From Prochlorococcus sp. AG-418-K17 (GTDB lineage: Bacteria > Cyanobacteriota > Cyanobacteriia > PCC-6307 > Cyanobiaceae), in contig QCMD01000004.1 of the NCBI GenBank assembly GCA_003214055.1, positions 27,986-91,985 on the forward strand: a stretch of DNA of 64,000 bases, written 5' to 3'. Positions 1 through 10,929 of this stretch are shown here, one piece after another; the stretch's first letter is position 1, and every line of letters starts with the position of its first letter. The notes beneath the pieces are model-generated. The model did no database searches and was not told the origin of the DNA. It saw only the letters and a program-made list of their open reading frames with translations. The position numbers and the translations under genes were made by a program.

Positions 1-920
1 GCGGAACTTCCAATCCTAAATTATCCGAAGAAATTGCATCATATTTAGGAATAGCGAATGTTCCTTTAGTATCCAAAAGATTTGCAGATGGTGAACTATA
101 TGTACAGATACAGCAATCTATTAGAGGTTGTGATGTTTTTCTAATTCAACCAACATGTGCTCCAGTAAATGATAGTTTAATGGAATTGATGATAATGGTT
201 GATGCATGCAAAAGAGCATCTGCTAGGCAAATAACAGCTGTTATTCCATATTTTGGATATGCGAGGGCAGATAGAAAGACATCAGGAAGAGAGTCTATAA
301 CGGCTAAGCTTACTGCTAATTTGCTAGAGAAATCTGGAGTGGATAGAGTTCTTGCTATGGATTTACATTCTGCTCAAATTCAAGGATATTTTGATATCCC
401 ATGTGATCATATTTATGGATCCCCTGTTTTAATTGATTATTTAGAGACCCTAAAATTAGAAGAGGTTGTAGTTGTGTCTCCTGACGTGGGTGGTGTAGCT
501 AGAGCAAGAGCCTTTGCAAAATTAATGAATGATGCTCCCCTTGCAATTATTGACAAAAGAAGAGCTGCGCATAATATTGCAGAAAGTTTAACAGTTATTG
601 GTGAAGTAAAGGGCAAGACAGCTATCTTAATTGACGATATGATTGACACTGCCGGCACAATTTGTTCAGGAGCTAATCTGCTTAAACAAGAAGGCGCAAG
701 GAGAATTTTTGCATGTGCATCTCATGCTGTATTTTCTCCTCCCTCTTATGAAAGGTTGAGTACTAAAGATTTATTTGAACAAGTAATTGTGACCAATAGT
801 ATTCCAGTAGTCTTAAGAGATGGTTTTCCTCAATTAAAGGTTCTTTCCGTTGCGAATATGTTGGGCGAAGCTATATGGAGGATTCATGAAGAGAGTTCAG
901 TAAGTTCGATGTTTAGATAA
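1..920 (+). CDS. prs: Ribose-phosphate pyrophosphokinase (PRPP synthetase), 5' end outside window
   Basis: It makes phosphoribosyl pyrophosphate from ribose 5-phosphate and ATP for purine, pyrimidine, histidine and tryptophan synthesis; cytosolic. The frame is open from base 3 and reads a typical Prs N-terminus (FADGELYVQI), so the gene begins before the window; the first internal ATG at 180 is not the start. Family motifs follow: YFGYARADRK, the catalytic flexible-loop region, DLHSAQIQGYF, and the PRPP-binding loop LIDDMIDTAGT. The stop is at 920. The length seen fits a class I enzyme of about 330 residues lacking only its first residues. Identity is very secure. Confidence 0.97.
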   Translation, partial: GTSNPKLSEEIASYLGIANVPLVSKRFADGELYVQIQQSIRGCDVFLIQPTCAPVNDSLMELMIMVDACKRASARQITAVIPYFGYARADRKTSGRESITAKLTANLLEKSGVDRVLAMDLHSAQIQGYFDIPCDHIYGSPVLIDYLETLKLEEVVVVSPDVGGVARARAFAKLMNDAPLAIIDKRRAAHNIAESLTVIGEVKGKTAILIDDMIDTAGTICSGANLLKQEGARRIFACASHAVFSPPSYERLSTKDLFEQVIVTNSIPVVLRDGFPQLKVLSVANMLGEAIWRIHEESSVSSMFR

Positions 921-926
921 TAACTT

Positions 927-1346
927 TTACTTTTTACTATTTTCTTTAACTATCTTCTTTACCTTTTTTTTAATATCTTTTGGGACGCTATCAGGACAAT
1001 ATTGAATTGCAGTTGTAACTATTTGAAATTCAGCTCCAGCGAATAATTTTTTCCTGTCTAACTTTTCCTTTCCTAATTCTTTTAATAAACCTCCATGTTT
1101 GCCCTCTATTACTTGTACATATGTTGCTGTGGCAACTCCTACAGCTTTTGGAAACTCAATACCAGCTTTTGATGCTATGCAAAGATATGAGGCTCCCATA
1201 CCCTTATATAGATAGAGATCTTCTTCCGTCGCAGCAGCTAATTTTTTTTCTGCTTTAATACCTTTACTTAAAAAATTCATCCCAAAAAAAGTTAAAGATA
1301 AAAAGATGGGGGGACTAATTAAATTTAAGAAATTTTTATAGTACAA
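927..1346 (-). CDS. Conserved hypothetical exported or membrane-anchored protein
   Basis: A 139-residue protein of unknown function. A hydrophobic stretch at residues 8-25 (LNLISPPIFLSLTFFGMNFL) looks like a signal peptide or anchor. The rest contains GMGASYLCIASKAGIEF and ends in a lysine-rich tail. It converges on prs with a 6-bp gap. The layout resembles small cyanobacterial periplasmic or lumenal proteins, but I do not recognise the family. An ATG at residue 23 could be an alternative start, which would remove the signal. Confidence 0.7.
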   Translation of the reverse strand: MYYKNFLNLISPPIFLSLTFFGMNFLSKGIKAEKKLAAATEEDLYLYKGMGASYLCIASKAGIEFPKAVGVATATYVQVIEGKHGGLLKELGKEKLDRKKLFAGAEFQIVTTAIQYCPDSVPKDIKKKVKKIVKENSKK

Positions 1347-1424
1347 ATTAATTAACCTTTAAAATAATTACTTCTATTAGTAAACATAACATTTTTATTT
1401 TTAATCTTAATTTGAAATTAGACC

Positions 1425-1967
1425 TTACTTAATAATTTTTATTTCGTGATGATTCTCTACTATCTTCAATTTATTTTTATTCCAGGAATAGATGACTCTA
1501 AATCTATAATTGTCTGAATCAACTAACCTTGTATGTTCAAGAATGTACCAATCATCATAAGAAGATTCAAAAATTAATTCATGTTCATCTATTTGCTTTA
1601 TATTAGATATCCCCTCAATATCGCTGAGATAAAAATTTTCTCTTATCAATTGATGTCCTTTAATGTAGGCTTGCATTTCCCCTTTTTCTTTGTATTGCGG
1701 ATATTTGTCGAAAAAGGCATATTTTCTTTCTGGATACCATGAAAATTTATAATGTGATTCCCATTTGTTTTTATTTTTGAGGGCTTGTATATTTATTTTC
1801 ATACATAAGTTATAAGCTTTTTGCTCCTCTTCAAGAAAATACGTTCTTTTAGACTTCCAAAGTCCGATATTACGAGAGAACCACCTCTTTAAATTACTAT
1901 CCAAACTTATTTCTGGTGAAGTATTACCTCCAGCATTCAAGTTATTATTTTGATTAATAGCAACCAT
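1425..1967 (-). CDS. Hypothetical protein, possibly CpcS/CpeS-like lipocalin fold
   Basis: This 180-residue soluble protein has no signal peptide. The segment RWFSRNIGLWKSKRTYFL is reminiscent of the opening strand of S-type phycobiliprotein lyases (FxxxxGxWxSxRT). The C-terminal half is beta-rich with many aromatic residues (SSYDDWYILEHTRL), as in that lipocalin-like fold. High-light Prochlorococcus keeps a few such lyase relatives although it has lost phycobilisomes, so the assignment is plausible but rests on weak similarity. It is transcribed away from sasA. Confidence 0.55.
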   Translation of the reverse strand: MVAINQNNNLNAGGNTSPEISLDSNLKRWFSRNIGLWKSKRTYFLEEEQKAYNLCMKINIQALKNKNKWESHYKFSWYPERKYAFFDKYPQYKEKGEMQAYIKGHQLIRENFYLSDIEGISNIKQIDEHELIFESSYDDWYILEHTRLVDSDNYRFRVIYSWNKNKLKIVENHHEIKIIK

Positions 1968-2073
1968 TTATAAATAAGACCTATATATTTCATAGCTTAT
2001 CTGTAAAATAAGTTTAGATATCTTAATGTGTTCATAAGCATTAACAGCTTTTCAACACTTCAGAGGAAATGAT

Positions 2074-3192
2074 TTGAATGAAAAAAAAGAACTAAAATTA
2101 ATACTCGTAGCAGCTAGAAATCATCTTTCTAGTGCTGACATTAAATCCTTAATTTCCTATTTAGAATCTGATGATTGTGAATTCCAAATATCCCTTCAAA
2201 TCTCTGAGCCTACCGAGCAACCTGAGCTACTTGAATTGCATAGATTAGTTGCTATTCCTGCTCTTATTAAAGTTTCTCCTGCACCAAAACAGATATTCGC
2301 AGGGAGTAATATTTTTGCTCAGCTGCAGAAATGGTTGCCAAGATGGAATCAGGAAGGATTAACAAAAAATTTGGGTATTAATTTACAAACTTCAAAAATT
2401 GATTCTATAAGAACACAAAAGGAATTTCTTCTAGAAGATGAATTACTTGTTTTAAGACAAGAAAATGAGACTCTCACGAAAAGAATTGAATCACAAGAAA
2501 GACTTTTAAGAATGGTCGCACACGAATTAAGGACGCCTTTAACGGCAGCTACTCTTGCAATTCAAAGTCAGAAACTTGGCCAAATTGATATATCAAAATT
2601 ACAAGAAGTTATTAAAAGAAGATTAGAAGAAATCGAACTTTTATCTCAAGATCTTCTTGAAGTTGGAACGACAAAATGGGAAGCGTTATTTAATCCACAA
2701 AAAATTGATTTGGGCAATATCAGTGCTGAAGCAATTCTTGAATTAGAAAAATTTTGGAGGTTGAGGAATATTAAAATAGATACCGACATACCATCTGATC
2801 TGCCAAGTGTATTCGCAGATCAGAGAAGAATGAGGCAAGTATTCCTAAACCTAATTGAAAATGCGCTTAAATTCTCAAGCAACTATGGAACTATAAAAAT
2901 CACAATGATACATAAAACAAATCAATGGGTGGAAATAACAATATGTGACAAAGGTGCTGGAATCCCCTTAAGTGAACAAAAAAGGATCTTTCTTGATAGA
3001 GTAAGGCTTCCACAGACATCTGAAGGAACTTCAGGATTTGGGATCGGCTTATCTGTTTGCAGAAGAATAGTGGAGGTTCATGGTGGGAGAATATGGGTCG
3101 TATCTGAAATTGGGGAAGGTTCTTGCTTTCATTTCACAGTTCCTGTATGGCAAGGCCAAAATAAAGATCAACAATACTTGACGAAAGGCTAG
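2074..3192 (+). CDS. sasA: Adaptive-response sensory histidine kinase SasA
   Basis: The clock-output kinase: it senses KaiC through an N-terminal KaiB-like domain and phosphorylates the response regulator RpaA. Residues ~8-95 form the thioredoxin-like KaiB domain. A coiled-coil linker follows at ~118-145, then the HisKA box [14 protein letters not shown] with phospho-acceptor His150. The HATPase domain shows the N box ([10 protein letters not shown]), G1 (DKGAGIPL) and G2 (GFGIGLSV). The likely start is TTG at 2074, preceded at good spacing by GAGGAA; nearby ATGs at 2069 and 2078 are out of frame. The 372-residue length fits the family. tRNA-Glu follows. Confidence 0.95.
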   Translation: MNEKKELKLILVAARNHLSSADIKSLISYLESDDCEFQISLQISEPTEQPELLELHRLVAIPALIKVSPAPKQIFAGSNIFAQLQKWLPRWNQEGLTKNLGINLQTSKIDSIRTQKEFLLEDELLVLRQENETLTKRIESQERLLRMVAHELRTPLTAATLAIQSQKLGQIDISKLQEVIKRRLEEIELLSQDLLEVGTTKWEALFNPQKIDLGNISAEAILELEKFWRLRNIKIDTDIPSDLPSVFADQRRMRQVFLNLIENALKFSSNYGTIKITMIHKTNQWVEITICDKGAGIPLSEQKRIFLDRVRLPQTSEGTSGFGIGLSVCRRIVEVHGGRIWVVSEIGEGSCFHFTVPVWQGQNKDQQYLTKG

Positions 3193-3236
3193 TTTTACTC
3201 TTAATTTTTAATAAGCAACTTAATTGCTATTTCCTT

Positions 3237-3309
3237 GGCCCCATCGTCTAGAGGCCTAGGACACCTCCCTTTCACGGAGGCGACAGGGGTTCGAATCCCC
3301 TTGGGGCTA
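3237..3309 (+). tRNA. trnE: tRNA-Glu (anticodon TTC)
   Basis: A 73-nt cloverleaf. The acceptor GGCCCCA pairs with TGGGGCT (one G-U at the first pair), with discriminator A. The D-arm region is GTCTAGAGGCCTAGGAC. The anticodon stem CCTCC/GGAGG encloses the loop CTTTCAC with anticodon TTC. The T-arm is AGGGG-TTCGAAT-CCCCT. CCA is not encoded. Besides translation, charged tRNA-Glu is the precursor for tetrapyrrole (chlorophyll) synthesis in cyanobacteria. It is the only tRNA gene seen in the window. Confidence 0.97.
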
Positions 3310-3336
3310 TTCAAAAATTTAGATAATTTAGGATAA

Positions 3337-3873
3337 TTATTTATTTAAGGCTTTAGCTTGCTTATCAACAGCAATCAAATTTTGTGATAAGTCTTTTTTT
3401 AGTCTTTTTTCTATCATTGAAATAGGCATCCACTGACAACCTTGAACGGTAAGTTCATAAATTAATGAATTTTTTGAAGTATCTTTAATATTTTGAATTT
3501 TCCAACTACCCTCAAATTTTCTGAAATCTCCTTTAATTAAATTAAATTTTAAAAGGCCAAGCTCTTTATCTTCAAATAAATCAATAGTTACTTCAGCTGA
3601 AAATTTCATACCTAGGAAATCTTGAGCCCCAACTTGTTTTAGGTGAACATTATTGTTATTTTGATATATTTTTTTGCTTGACAATAGATTTGGTATATAG
3701 ATATTTAATCGATCATAATCTGTTAAAACATTCCACAAAGAATCGAAACTTGCAGAAGTAGTTAGTTGAGCTGCGAGTCTTCTAGTTCCGCCAGAAAGCT
3801 TTTCCATCGTTTGCTCAATTGTCCTGTAATCATTTTTTTTAGAATGATCTAATGATTCTTGAGAATTTATCAT
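3337..3873 (-). CDS. SRPBCC / polyketide-cyclase (COQ10-like START) family protein
   Basis: A 178-residue soluble protein of the START/Bet v1-like superfamily that binds hydrophobic ligands. Family features are FDSLWNVLTDYDRLNIYIPN near the N-terminus, the LKQVGAQDFLGMKFSAEV strand region, and a long C-terminal helix (EKRLKKDLSQNLIAVDKQ). Cyanobacteria carry several such genes of uncertain role; lipid or quinone binding is only a family-level inference. It faces tRNA-Glu and is divergent from petH. Confidence 0.8.
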   Translation of the reverse strand: MINSQESLDHSKKNDYRTIEQTMEKLSGGTRRLAAQLTTSASFDSLWNVLTDYDRLNIYIPNLLSSKKIYQNNNNVHLKQVGAQDFLGMKFSAEVTIDLFEDKELGLLKFNLIKGDFRKFEGSWKIQNIKDTSKNSLIYELTVQGCQWMPISMIEKRLKKDLSQNLIAVDKQAKALNK

Positions 3874-4052
3874 AAATCAATTTTTTAATAAGATAAAAAA
3901 TTATTTCTGTGTAACTATACAGATAAAAACAGCAAATACTGAAAAATAAAAATAATTTTATTCATTTATTCCGATCTCAAAACGTAACCATTTTTGTAAA
4001 ATCACTACAAACTAAACTACAAATTGATAGTCTTTAATATAAAGAAAACTAA

Positions 4053-5168
<1,116 letters not shown>

Positions 5169-5279
5169 ATATTTGATATTTAAATTTAAGTTTAGCTTTC
5201 GAGATACTTTTTGGTTTAGACACAATATGTAGCTAATCTTCAAAAAAAAGAGGATTTTAAAAATAAGAATACTAAAAAT

Positions 5280-6803
5280 ATGCCTTCAACTTTAAGTAAT
5301 CCTCTTAGATTAGGTTTGCGGCAAGAAAGAGTAATATCTCCACAATGCTTAGTAATCTTTGGTGCAAGTGGAGACCTTACTCATAGAAAATTAATACCAG
5401 CCTTATTTGAACTCTATTTACAAAGAAGAATACCTAGTGAATTTGGAATAGTTGGTTGTGCGAGAAGACCTTGGTCTGATAATGAGTTTAGAGAAAAGAT
5501 GAAAGTAAAACTAACTAATCAAATATCTGGTAAAGAAAAGGAGTGGAATGAATTCTCTAAATATCTTTTCTATGAACCAGTTGACTTACAAAAAAGTGAT
5601 CATGTCGTAAAGCTATCTAAAAGATTAAATGAAATTGATAAAACACAAGCTACTCATGGAAATAGAACATTTTATTTATCAGTTTCACCAAATTTTTATG
5701 CAAGTGGATGCAAGGCTCTAAAAGCAGCTGGACTTTTAGATGATCCCAAGAAAAGTCGATTAGTGATTGAAAAACCTTTTGGAAGAGATTTTTCAAGTGC
5801 AAAAAAATTGAATAAGATTGTTCAAAGTTGTGCTGAAGAAATTCAGATTTATAGGATTGATCACTATTTGGGTAAAGAGACAGTTCAAAACATTCTTGTT
5901 TTGAGATTTGCTAACACTATTTTTGAACCAATTTGGAACAGAAATTATATATCAAGTGTTCAAATTACTTCATCTGAAACAGTAGGTGTTGAAGATAGAG
6001 CAGGTTATTATGAAACCTCTGGTGCTTTAAGAGATATGCTTCAAAATCATATGACTCAAATGCTTGCTGTTACTGCTATGGAACCTCCCGGAAAATTTGA
6101 ACCAGAAGCAATAAGAAGTGAAAAAGCTAAGGTTCTTCAAGCTTCAAAACTTGCTGATGAAAATGAGCCGTGGAATTGTTGCATAAGAGGTCAATATGGA
6201 GAGGGGGGTAATATTTCAAATCGACTAAAAGGATATAGGCAGGAAGATGGTGTACATAGTAATAGCACTACTGAAACTTATATTGCAGCAAAAGTTTTCG
6301 TTGATAACTGGCGTTGGCAAGGAGTACCTTTTTATTTGAGAACAGGGAAAAGACTACCCAAAAGACTTGGTGAAATAGTCCTGACTTTTAAAGACGTTCC
6401 TGTTCATTTATTTGAGTCAACAATAATAAATCCTGCACCTAATCAACTTATTCTCAGAATTCAGCCAAATGAAGGCGCTACTTTTAAATTCGAGGTAAAG
6501 TCACCTGGTTCTGGAATGAAATCCAGACCTGTTGAGATGGAATTTTCTTATGATGAATCATTTGGAGAACCATCTGATGAAGGCTACGTAAGATTATTAG
6601 CTGATGCAATGCTTTCTGATCCAACCTTGTTTACAAGAAGTGATGAAGTAGAAGCTGCTTGGAAACTTTATACGCCATTAATAGAATTGATGGACAATTC
6701 TCCTTGGAAGTTACCTATTTATAATTATGAATCTATGACCTGGGGACCTCCTGAGTCTGATCAATTACTTGCTAAAGATAATATTTTCTGGCGCAGACCT
6801 TAA
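5280..6803 (+). CDS. zwf: Glucose-6-phosphate 1-dehydrogenase
   Basis: First enzyme of the oxidative pentose phosphate pathway; it supplies NADPH from stored carbon in the dark. The 507-residue length is normal. The NADP-binding GASGDLTHRK is at residues 28-37, EKPFGRD at 164-170, and the substrate and catalytic motif RIDHYLGKE at 192-200. It is followed after 1 bp by opcA, its assembly factor, so the two are surely co-transcribed. The ATG at 5280 matches the expected N-terminus. Confidence 0.97.
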   Translation: MPSTLSNPLRLGLRQERVISPQCLVIFGASGDLTHRKLIPALFELYLQRRIPSEFGIVGCARRPWSDNEFREKMKVKLTNQISGKEKEWNEFSKYLFYEPVDLQKSDHVVKLSKRLNEIDKTQATHGNRTFYLSVSPNFYASGCKALKAAGLLDDPKKSRLVIEKPFGRDFSSAKKLNKIVQSCAEEIQIYRIDHYLGKETVQNILVLRFANTIFEPIWNRNYISSVQITSSETVGVEDRAGYYETSGALRDMLQNHMTQMLAVTAMEPPGKFEPEAIRSEKAKVLQASKLADENEPWNCCIRGQYGEGGNISNRLKGYRQEDGVHSNSTTETYIAAKVFVDNWRWQGVPFYLRTGKRLPKRLGEIVLTFKDVPVHLFESTIINPAPNQLILRIQPNEGATFKFEVKSPGSGMKSRPVEMEFSYDESFGEPSDEGYVRLLADAMLSDPTLFTRSDEVEAAWKLYTPLIELMDNSPWKLPIYNYESMTWGPPESDQLLAKDNIFWRRP

Positions 6804-6804
6804 A

Positions 6805-8106
6805 ATGAAACCTCAATTAACACTTCAAACACCATTAGAACTTCCTCATAAGGAAATTTCTGATTATTTAAAAAAGTTATGGATTTCAGAAGATAAAGAT
6901 AATTCTGGTGCTAATACTTTTACATTAATGGTCTGGCAGCCTGCTTGGTTAGAACAATGTTTAGTTCAAAAAGGATTAACTAATGGACCAATTACTGGAA
7001 ATCTAACCCCAGAGGTAATTGAAGTAGCCAAAAAATTTATCCTAGATGAAGGACTCCCTTTCACAACTTCCCTTAATAGTGAAGAGTTAATAAATTTGTT
7101 GAAAAAAAATTTACCTAATAAGGATTTTGAAGATTTTAGAGGACAATTCTTTGAATCATCAATAAGTACATTAAATCCTAGGAGGTTAATAACCTTAGCT
7201 CCAACGTTAGATAATAGTTCAGGCATCAAAACTTTTGTATCCGCTTACTGTCCACTAAGTGATAGTACTGCTATGCAGCCTATATGTGGGGACTTGGTTG
7301 TTATTAGAGGCGACTCTACCTCAATAAGGCAAAAAGGATTAAAAATAATTGATGAATTATATATTGATGAATTACCTTCATGGTTGTGGTGGAACGGGAG
7401 TTTGGATGAATCTCCTGAAATTTTCGAATACTTCACCAATCATGGTTCAAGGTTAATAATTGATACTTCTCTTGGATCGCCTAACAAATGTTTAAAAGTT
7501 TTAAATCAATTAAAGAAATCAAAAAAAGCTATTAATGATTTGAATTGGGTTAGATTGAAAAATTGGAGAGAATCATTGGCAATGATTTTTGATCCCCCAT
7601 CAAGGAGAACAATTTTAGATCATATTACTGATATTGATATTGATATCGCAGGGGATCATATTCTCCAAGCTTTGTTTTTGATCTCATGGATTAGTGATAA
7701 ACTTTGTTGGTCTTTTATAAGAGCTGAAAAAAATAAAGAATCAATAAAAATTGAATTTCAGAGAGTTAATGGTGAAAAAATTTCGACATCTATTAATCCT
7801 TTATCCTTGGGCAATCCAAGCATTCATTTAGGGCAAGTTATTGGTTTGAGATTAATTTCAAAAGTTAGCGATGTTCAAAAAAATAATACATGTATAATAC
7901 TCGGATGTGAATCAGTGGAATGTATGAGACTTGAAGCAGGAGGGATGGCTAATATGGAGTTAATAGAACAGGTTGTTCCAAATTCTTTTTCTTCATCAGA
8001 GTATGATGTTAGTAAATTACTGGCAAGTAGTAGAGGTAATACAAGTCCTCTTTTTGAAAATGCCATTAAAATTGCCCTACAAATATTTAATGGTTTTAAT
8101 AACTAA
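6805..8106 (+). CDS. opcA: Glucose-6-phosphate dehydrogenase assembly protein OpcA
   Basis: OpcA promotes assembly and redox activation of G6PDH in cyanobacteria. The frame stays open upstream to a TTG at 6769 inside zwf, but the ATG at 6805, one base after the zwf stop, is the natural start and gives 433 residues beginning MKPQLTLQ. Conserved OpcA features include RLITLAPTLDN, LYIDELPSWLWWNG and a C-terminal CESVECMRLE segment. It lies between zwf and cobB in a tight same-strand run. Confidence 0.93.
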   Translation: MKPQLTLQTPLELPHKEISDYLKKLWISEDKDNSGANTFTLMVWQPAWLEQCLVQKGLTNGPITGNLTPEVIEVAKKFILDEGLPFTTSLNSEELINLLKKNLPNKDFEDFRGQFFESSISTLNPRRLITLAPTLDNSSGIKTFVSAYCPLSDSTAMQPICGDLVVIRGDSTSIRQKGLKIIDELYIDELPSWLWWNGSLDESPEIFEYFTNHGSRLIIDTSLGSPNKCLKVLNQLKKSKKAINDLNWVRLKNWRESLAMIFDPPSRRTILDHITDIDIDIAGDHILQALFLISWISDKLCWSFIRAEKNKESIKIEFQRVNGEKISTSINPLSLGNPSIHLGQVIGLRLISKVSDVQKNNTCIILGCESVECMRLEAGGMANMELIEQVVPNSFSSSEYDVSKLLASSRGNTSPLFENAIKIALQIFNGFNN

Positions 8107-8109
8107 TAA

Positions 8110-9501
8110 ATGCCTTGTGTAATATCTTCTCCTTCAACTGATAGTGGAAAAACTACGTTATCGCTTTTGATATCTTGTTGGGCATTTTCGAAAGGTATAA
8201 AGATACAAACTTTCAAGGTGGGCCCAGATTATCTCGATCAACAACAACTTAGTTCAATTGGGCAACCTATTTGTAGGAATTTAGATATTTTTTTAAGTGG
8301 TGAAGAATGGGTTCAAGAAAGTTTTTTTAAACATTCTTCAAAATATGAATTCTCATTAATTGAGGGAGCAATGGGGTTGTTTGATGGATTAGGGTCAACA
8401 ACCCATTCAAGCACAGCAAATATTGCTAAACTTCTTGATTTACCTATCATTTTCATAGTTAATGCTCGAGGACAAGTAGCTTCTCTTTTGGCTACCGTTA
8501 GAGGTTTCAGAGATTTTGATAGTGGGTTGTCAATAAAAGGAATTATATTTAATAACGTTAACTCAGATAGGCATAAAAATTTAATTAAACAAGTTTTTAA
8601 AGATGAAGATATTGAAATCCTCGGTTTTTTACCTTCTGATTCAAGAATATCTTTAAAAAAAGCTAATTTAGGTTTAATTTCTCCATTAGATAGTGGTAGA
8701 GAAATTGATGTTGAGTATTTTGCTAGTTTCGCGGAAAGAAATCTTAACTTATTTTCTCTAAGCAAATTTCTTAATTCACCTCAAAAAAAAATATTTAATA
8801 CTTTCAGTAATAAAGACTTTAAATTAGAACAAAGTAAACCTATTGCAATTGCAGAAGATAAAATTTTTCATTTTCAATACCCTGAAACTAAGGAGTTTTT
8901 GAGTGATATAGGTATACCTCTAATTTCATGGAGTATCTATGATGATGAAGAAATACCTAAAGAGGCTTACTCTTTAATAATTCCTGGAGGTTTTCCTGAA
9001 AAATACGCTGATCATATAAGTAATTCTAGAAAAAGTTTGAATTCTTTGAAGGAATTCCGCAAAAAAGGATTTATATATGCGGAGTGCGGCGGAATGATGA
9101 TCTTAGGAGACTTTATAAAAGATGAATATGGTAACAATCATAAGATGAGTGGAATTTTACCTTTTAAATCAAAAAAAAGTAGACTTTCAGTAGGTTATAG
9201 ATATATTAAGGGTTTAAAAGACACTCCGATTATTAAACAAAATCAATTAATTAAAGGACATGAATTTCATTATTGGGAAATTGAAAATAATTTTTCTGAA
9301 TTTGGTTTAAAAAAAACCGATCATCAGAGAAAACTCTCTTACCCATGGAAAATTAAATCTTGGGAATCTGAATACGGAAATGAAGGTATGTTTGATAATA
9401 AATTACATGCGAGTTGGATTCACTTACATTTGCCAAGTTCTCCTGAAGTTGCAAAAAACTTTATAGCTGCTACCCAAATTGATTATTCGAAGGATTCTTA
9501 G
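8110..9501 (+). CDS. cobB: Cobyrinic acid a,c-diamide synthase
   Basis: An ATP- and glutamine-dependent amidase that amidates the a and c side chains of cobyrinic acid in (pseudo)cobalamin synthesis (CbiA/CobB). The N-terminal dethiobiotin-synthetase-like domain opens with the P-loop SSPSTDSGKTTLSLL. The C-terminal class I-like glutamine amidotransferase domain has SLIIPGGFPEKYA and the nucleophile Cys in YAECGGMMIL; His is in HASWIHLHL. The 463-residue length is usual. The start is 3 bp after the opcA stop, suggesting one transcript. The stop overlaps the end of the opposing DUF212 gene by 4 bp. Confidence 0.95.
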   Translation: MPCVISSPSTDSGKTTLSLLISCWAFSKGIKIQTFKVGPDYLDQQQLSSIGQPICRNLDIFLSGEEWVQESFFKHSSKYEFSLIEGAMGLFDGLGSTTHSSTANIAKLLDLPIIFIVNARGQVASLLATVRGFRDFDSGLSIKGIIFNNVNSDRHKNLIKQVFKDEDIEILGFLPSDSRISLKKANLGLISPLDSGREIDVEYFASFAERNLNLFSLSKFLNSPQKKIFNTFSNKDFKLEQSKPIAIAEDKIFHFQYPETKEFLSDIGIPLISWSIYDDEEIPKEAYSLIIPGGFPEKYADHISNSRKSLNSLKEFRKKGFIYAECGGMMILGDFIKDEYGNNHKMSGILPFKSKKSRLSVGYRYIKGLKDTPIIKQNQLIKGHEFHYWEIENNFSEFGLKKTDHQRKLSYPWKIKSWESEYGNEGMFDNKLHASWIHLHLPSSPEVAKNFIAATQIDYSKDS

Positions 9502-9977
9502 TTTATTATTAAGTCAAATATCTTATGAGGGGAACCTAAAAAAAACATTCCAGGCAAAGTAATTAATGGTCCTAAAAAACTCCCCACCATGACCTCAATT
9601 TTTGTGTGCCCTAGTGTTTCTTTCAAAAATATGTCGAATTCAGGATCAATTTTTTTTGATAATTTGTTGATTTCTGCTGCTTGAATACCAGCTGATTTTC
9701 GAACACCACTAGCGTCATACATAACTATAAGAGCAATAGCAACTGATAATGCAAATATTGAACTATCAAATCCCAACTCAAAACCTATCCCAGATGCCGC
9801 ACCAGTAATTAGGGCAGAATGACTCGAAGGCATTCCTCCTGTTTCGAAAATAATTCCAAACCTTATCTCCCCAGTTGAGAAGAAATTAAAAAATATTTTA
9901 AACAATTGAGCAAGTAAACATGATAATAAACTCCAGAAAAGAACAGAATTATCAAATAAAACAAATATTTCAGACAT
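9498..9977 (-). CDS. Divergent PAP2 family (DUF212) membrane phosphatase-like protein
   Basis: A 159-residue membrane protein of the divergent PAP2 (DUF212) family, related to acid phosphatase/vanadium haloperoxidase folds. GGMPSSHSALITGAASG carries the PSSHS phosphatase motif, and MYDASGVRKSAGIQA is a second conserved block. About four hydrophobic segments are seen. It sits directly downstream of crtE (13 bp gap) and folD on the same strand. The neighbourhood suggests a prenyl-phosphate substrate, but that is inference. Confidence 0.88.
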   Translation of the reverse strand: MSEIFVLFDNSVLFWSLLSCLLAQLFKIFFNFFSTGEIRFGIIFETGGMPSSHSALITGAASGIGFELGFDSSIFALSVAIALIVMYDASGVRKSAGIQAAEINKLSKKIDPEFDIFLKETLGHTKIEVMVGSFLGPLITLPGMFFLGSPHKIFDLIIN

Positions 9978-9990
9978 AAATTACAACTAT

Positions 9991-10893
9991 TTATCGATCT
10001 CTATTAGTAATGAAATCAGCTAGAGAAATTAGATATTTTGCATCTGAACCCCAAGGCTCAATCGCCTTTTTTGCTTTTTCTACTAATTCAAAAGCTCTTT
10101 TCTTTGACTCTTCCATTCCTAGTAACTTGGGATATGTGGTTTTATCAGCTAAAAGATCTTTACCAGCGGTTTTCCCGAGTTTTTCGCTGCTTGACGTTAA
10201 ATCGAGAATATCATCTATTATTTGAAAAGCTAAGCCAATTCCCTCTGCGTATATTGTTAGAGCTTTTAATAAATTTTCGTTAGCTCCTGCTATCATCGCA
10301 CCTGTTCTTACGCAAGCTTTTAGCAAAGCCCCAGTTTTATGAAGATGAATATACTCCAGAGTTTCAAGGTCAACTTCTTTCCCTTCACATTCTAAATCAA
10401 CAACTTGTCCACCCACTAACCCCGGTGCACCAGCAACTAAGGAAAGTTCACCAATTACATTTAATAACCTAGTTGGATCGACTCCTGGACTTCTTAAAGA
10501 GACCATTTCAAAGGCTCTAGTTAATAATGCATCGCCAGCAAGTATAGCTATTGCATCTCCATATACTTTATGATTTGTTGGTCTACCTCTCCTTAGGTCA
10601 TCATTATCCATCGCAGGTAAATCATCATGAATCAAGGACATTGTATGAATCATTTCTAGTGCTACAGCAGTAGGAACAGCTAATGAAGGTTCTCCTCCAG
10701 CAAGTGAACAAGATGCCAAACATAAAATTGGACGAATTCTTTTCCCTCCAGCTAAGAGAGAATATCTCATTGACTCTCTAAGTATTTCTGGATTTTCAGG
10801 ACCTAGGGAGAAATCAAGTGCTTCTTCTACTAATTTTTTGGTATCTATTAGATAATTATCAAAATCTGAGATATTTTCTATAACTTCAGTCAT
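9991..10893 (-). CDS. crtE: Geranylgeranyl diphosphate synthase
   Basis: A trans-prenyltransferase that makes the C20 precursor of carotenoids and the phytyl tail of chlorophyll. The 300-residue protein shows [19 protein letters not shown] and the first aspartate-rich motif [20 protein letters not shown]. The second aspartate motif is DDILDLTSS, and [20 protein letters not shown] is typical of short-chain synthases. The first motif has the 4-residue insertion (DDxxxxD) of bacterial and plant-type GGPP/FPP synthases. It lies between folD and the DUF212 gene on the same strand. Confidence 0.95.
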   Translation of the reverse strand: MTEVIENISDFDNYLIDTKKLVEEALDFSLGPENPEILRESMRYSLLAGGKRIRPILCLASCSLAGGEPSLAVPTAVALEMIHTMSLIHDDLPAMDNDDLRRGRPTNHKVYGDAIAILAGDALLTRAFEMVSLRSPGVDPTRLLNVIGELSLVAGAPGLVGGQVVDLECEGKEVDLETLEYIHLHKTGALLKACVRTGAMIAGANENLLKALTIYAEGIGLAFQIIDDILDLTSSSEKLGKTAGKDLLADKTTYPKLLGMEESKKRAFELVEKAKKAIEPWGSDAKYLISLADFITNRDR

Positions 10894-10929
10894 TTTATTC
10901 CTTTAAAAATAATTTTTTTCATCTTAGGT

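Noticed and set aside
3975..3998. NtcA site (GTA-N8-TAC) upstream of petH
   Set aside because: GTAACCATTTTTGTA has only one correct half-site; the second half is TGT, not TAC, and its spacing to the -10 is wrong.
6769..6804. OpcA start inside zwf at a TTG
   Set aside because: The ATG one base after the zwf stop is a better coupled start and fits the family length.
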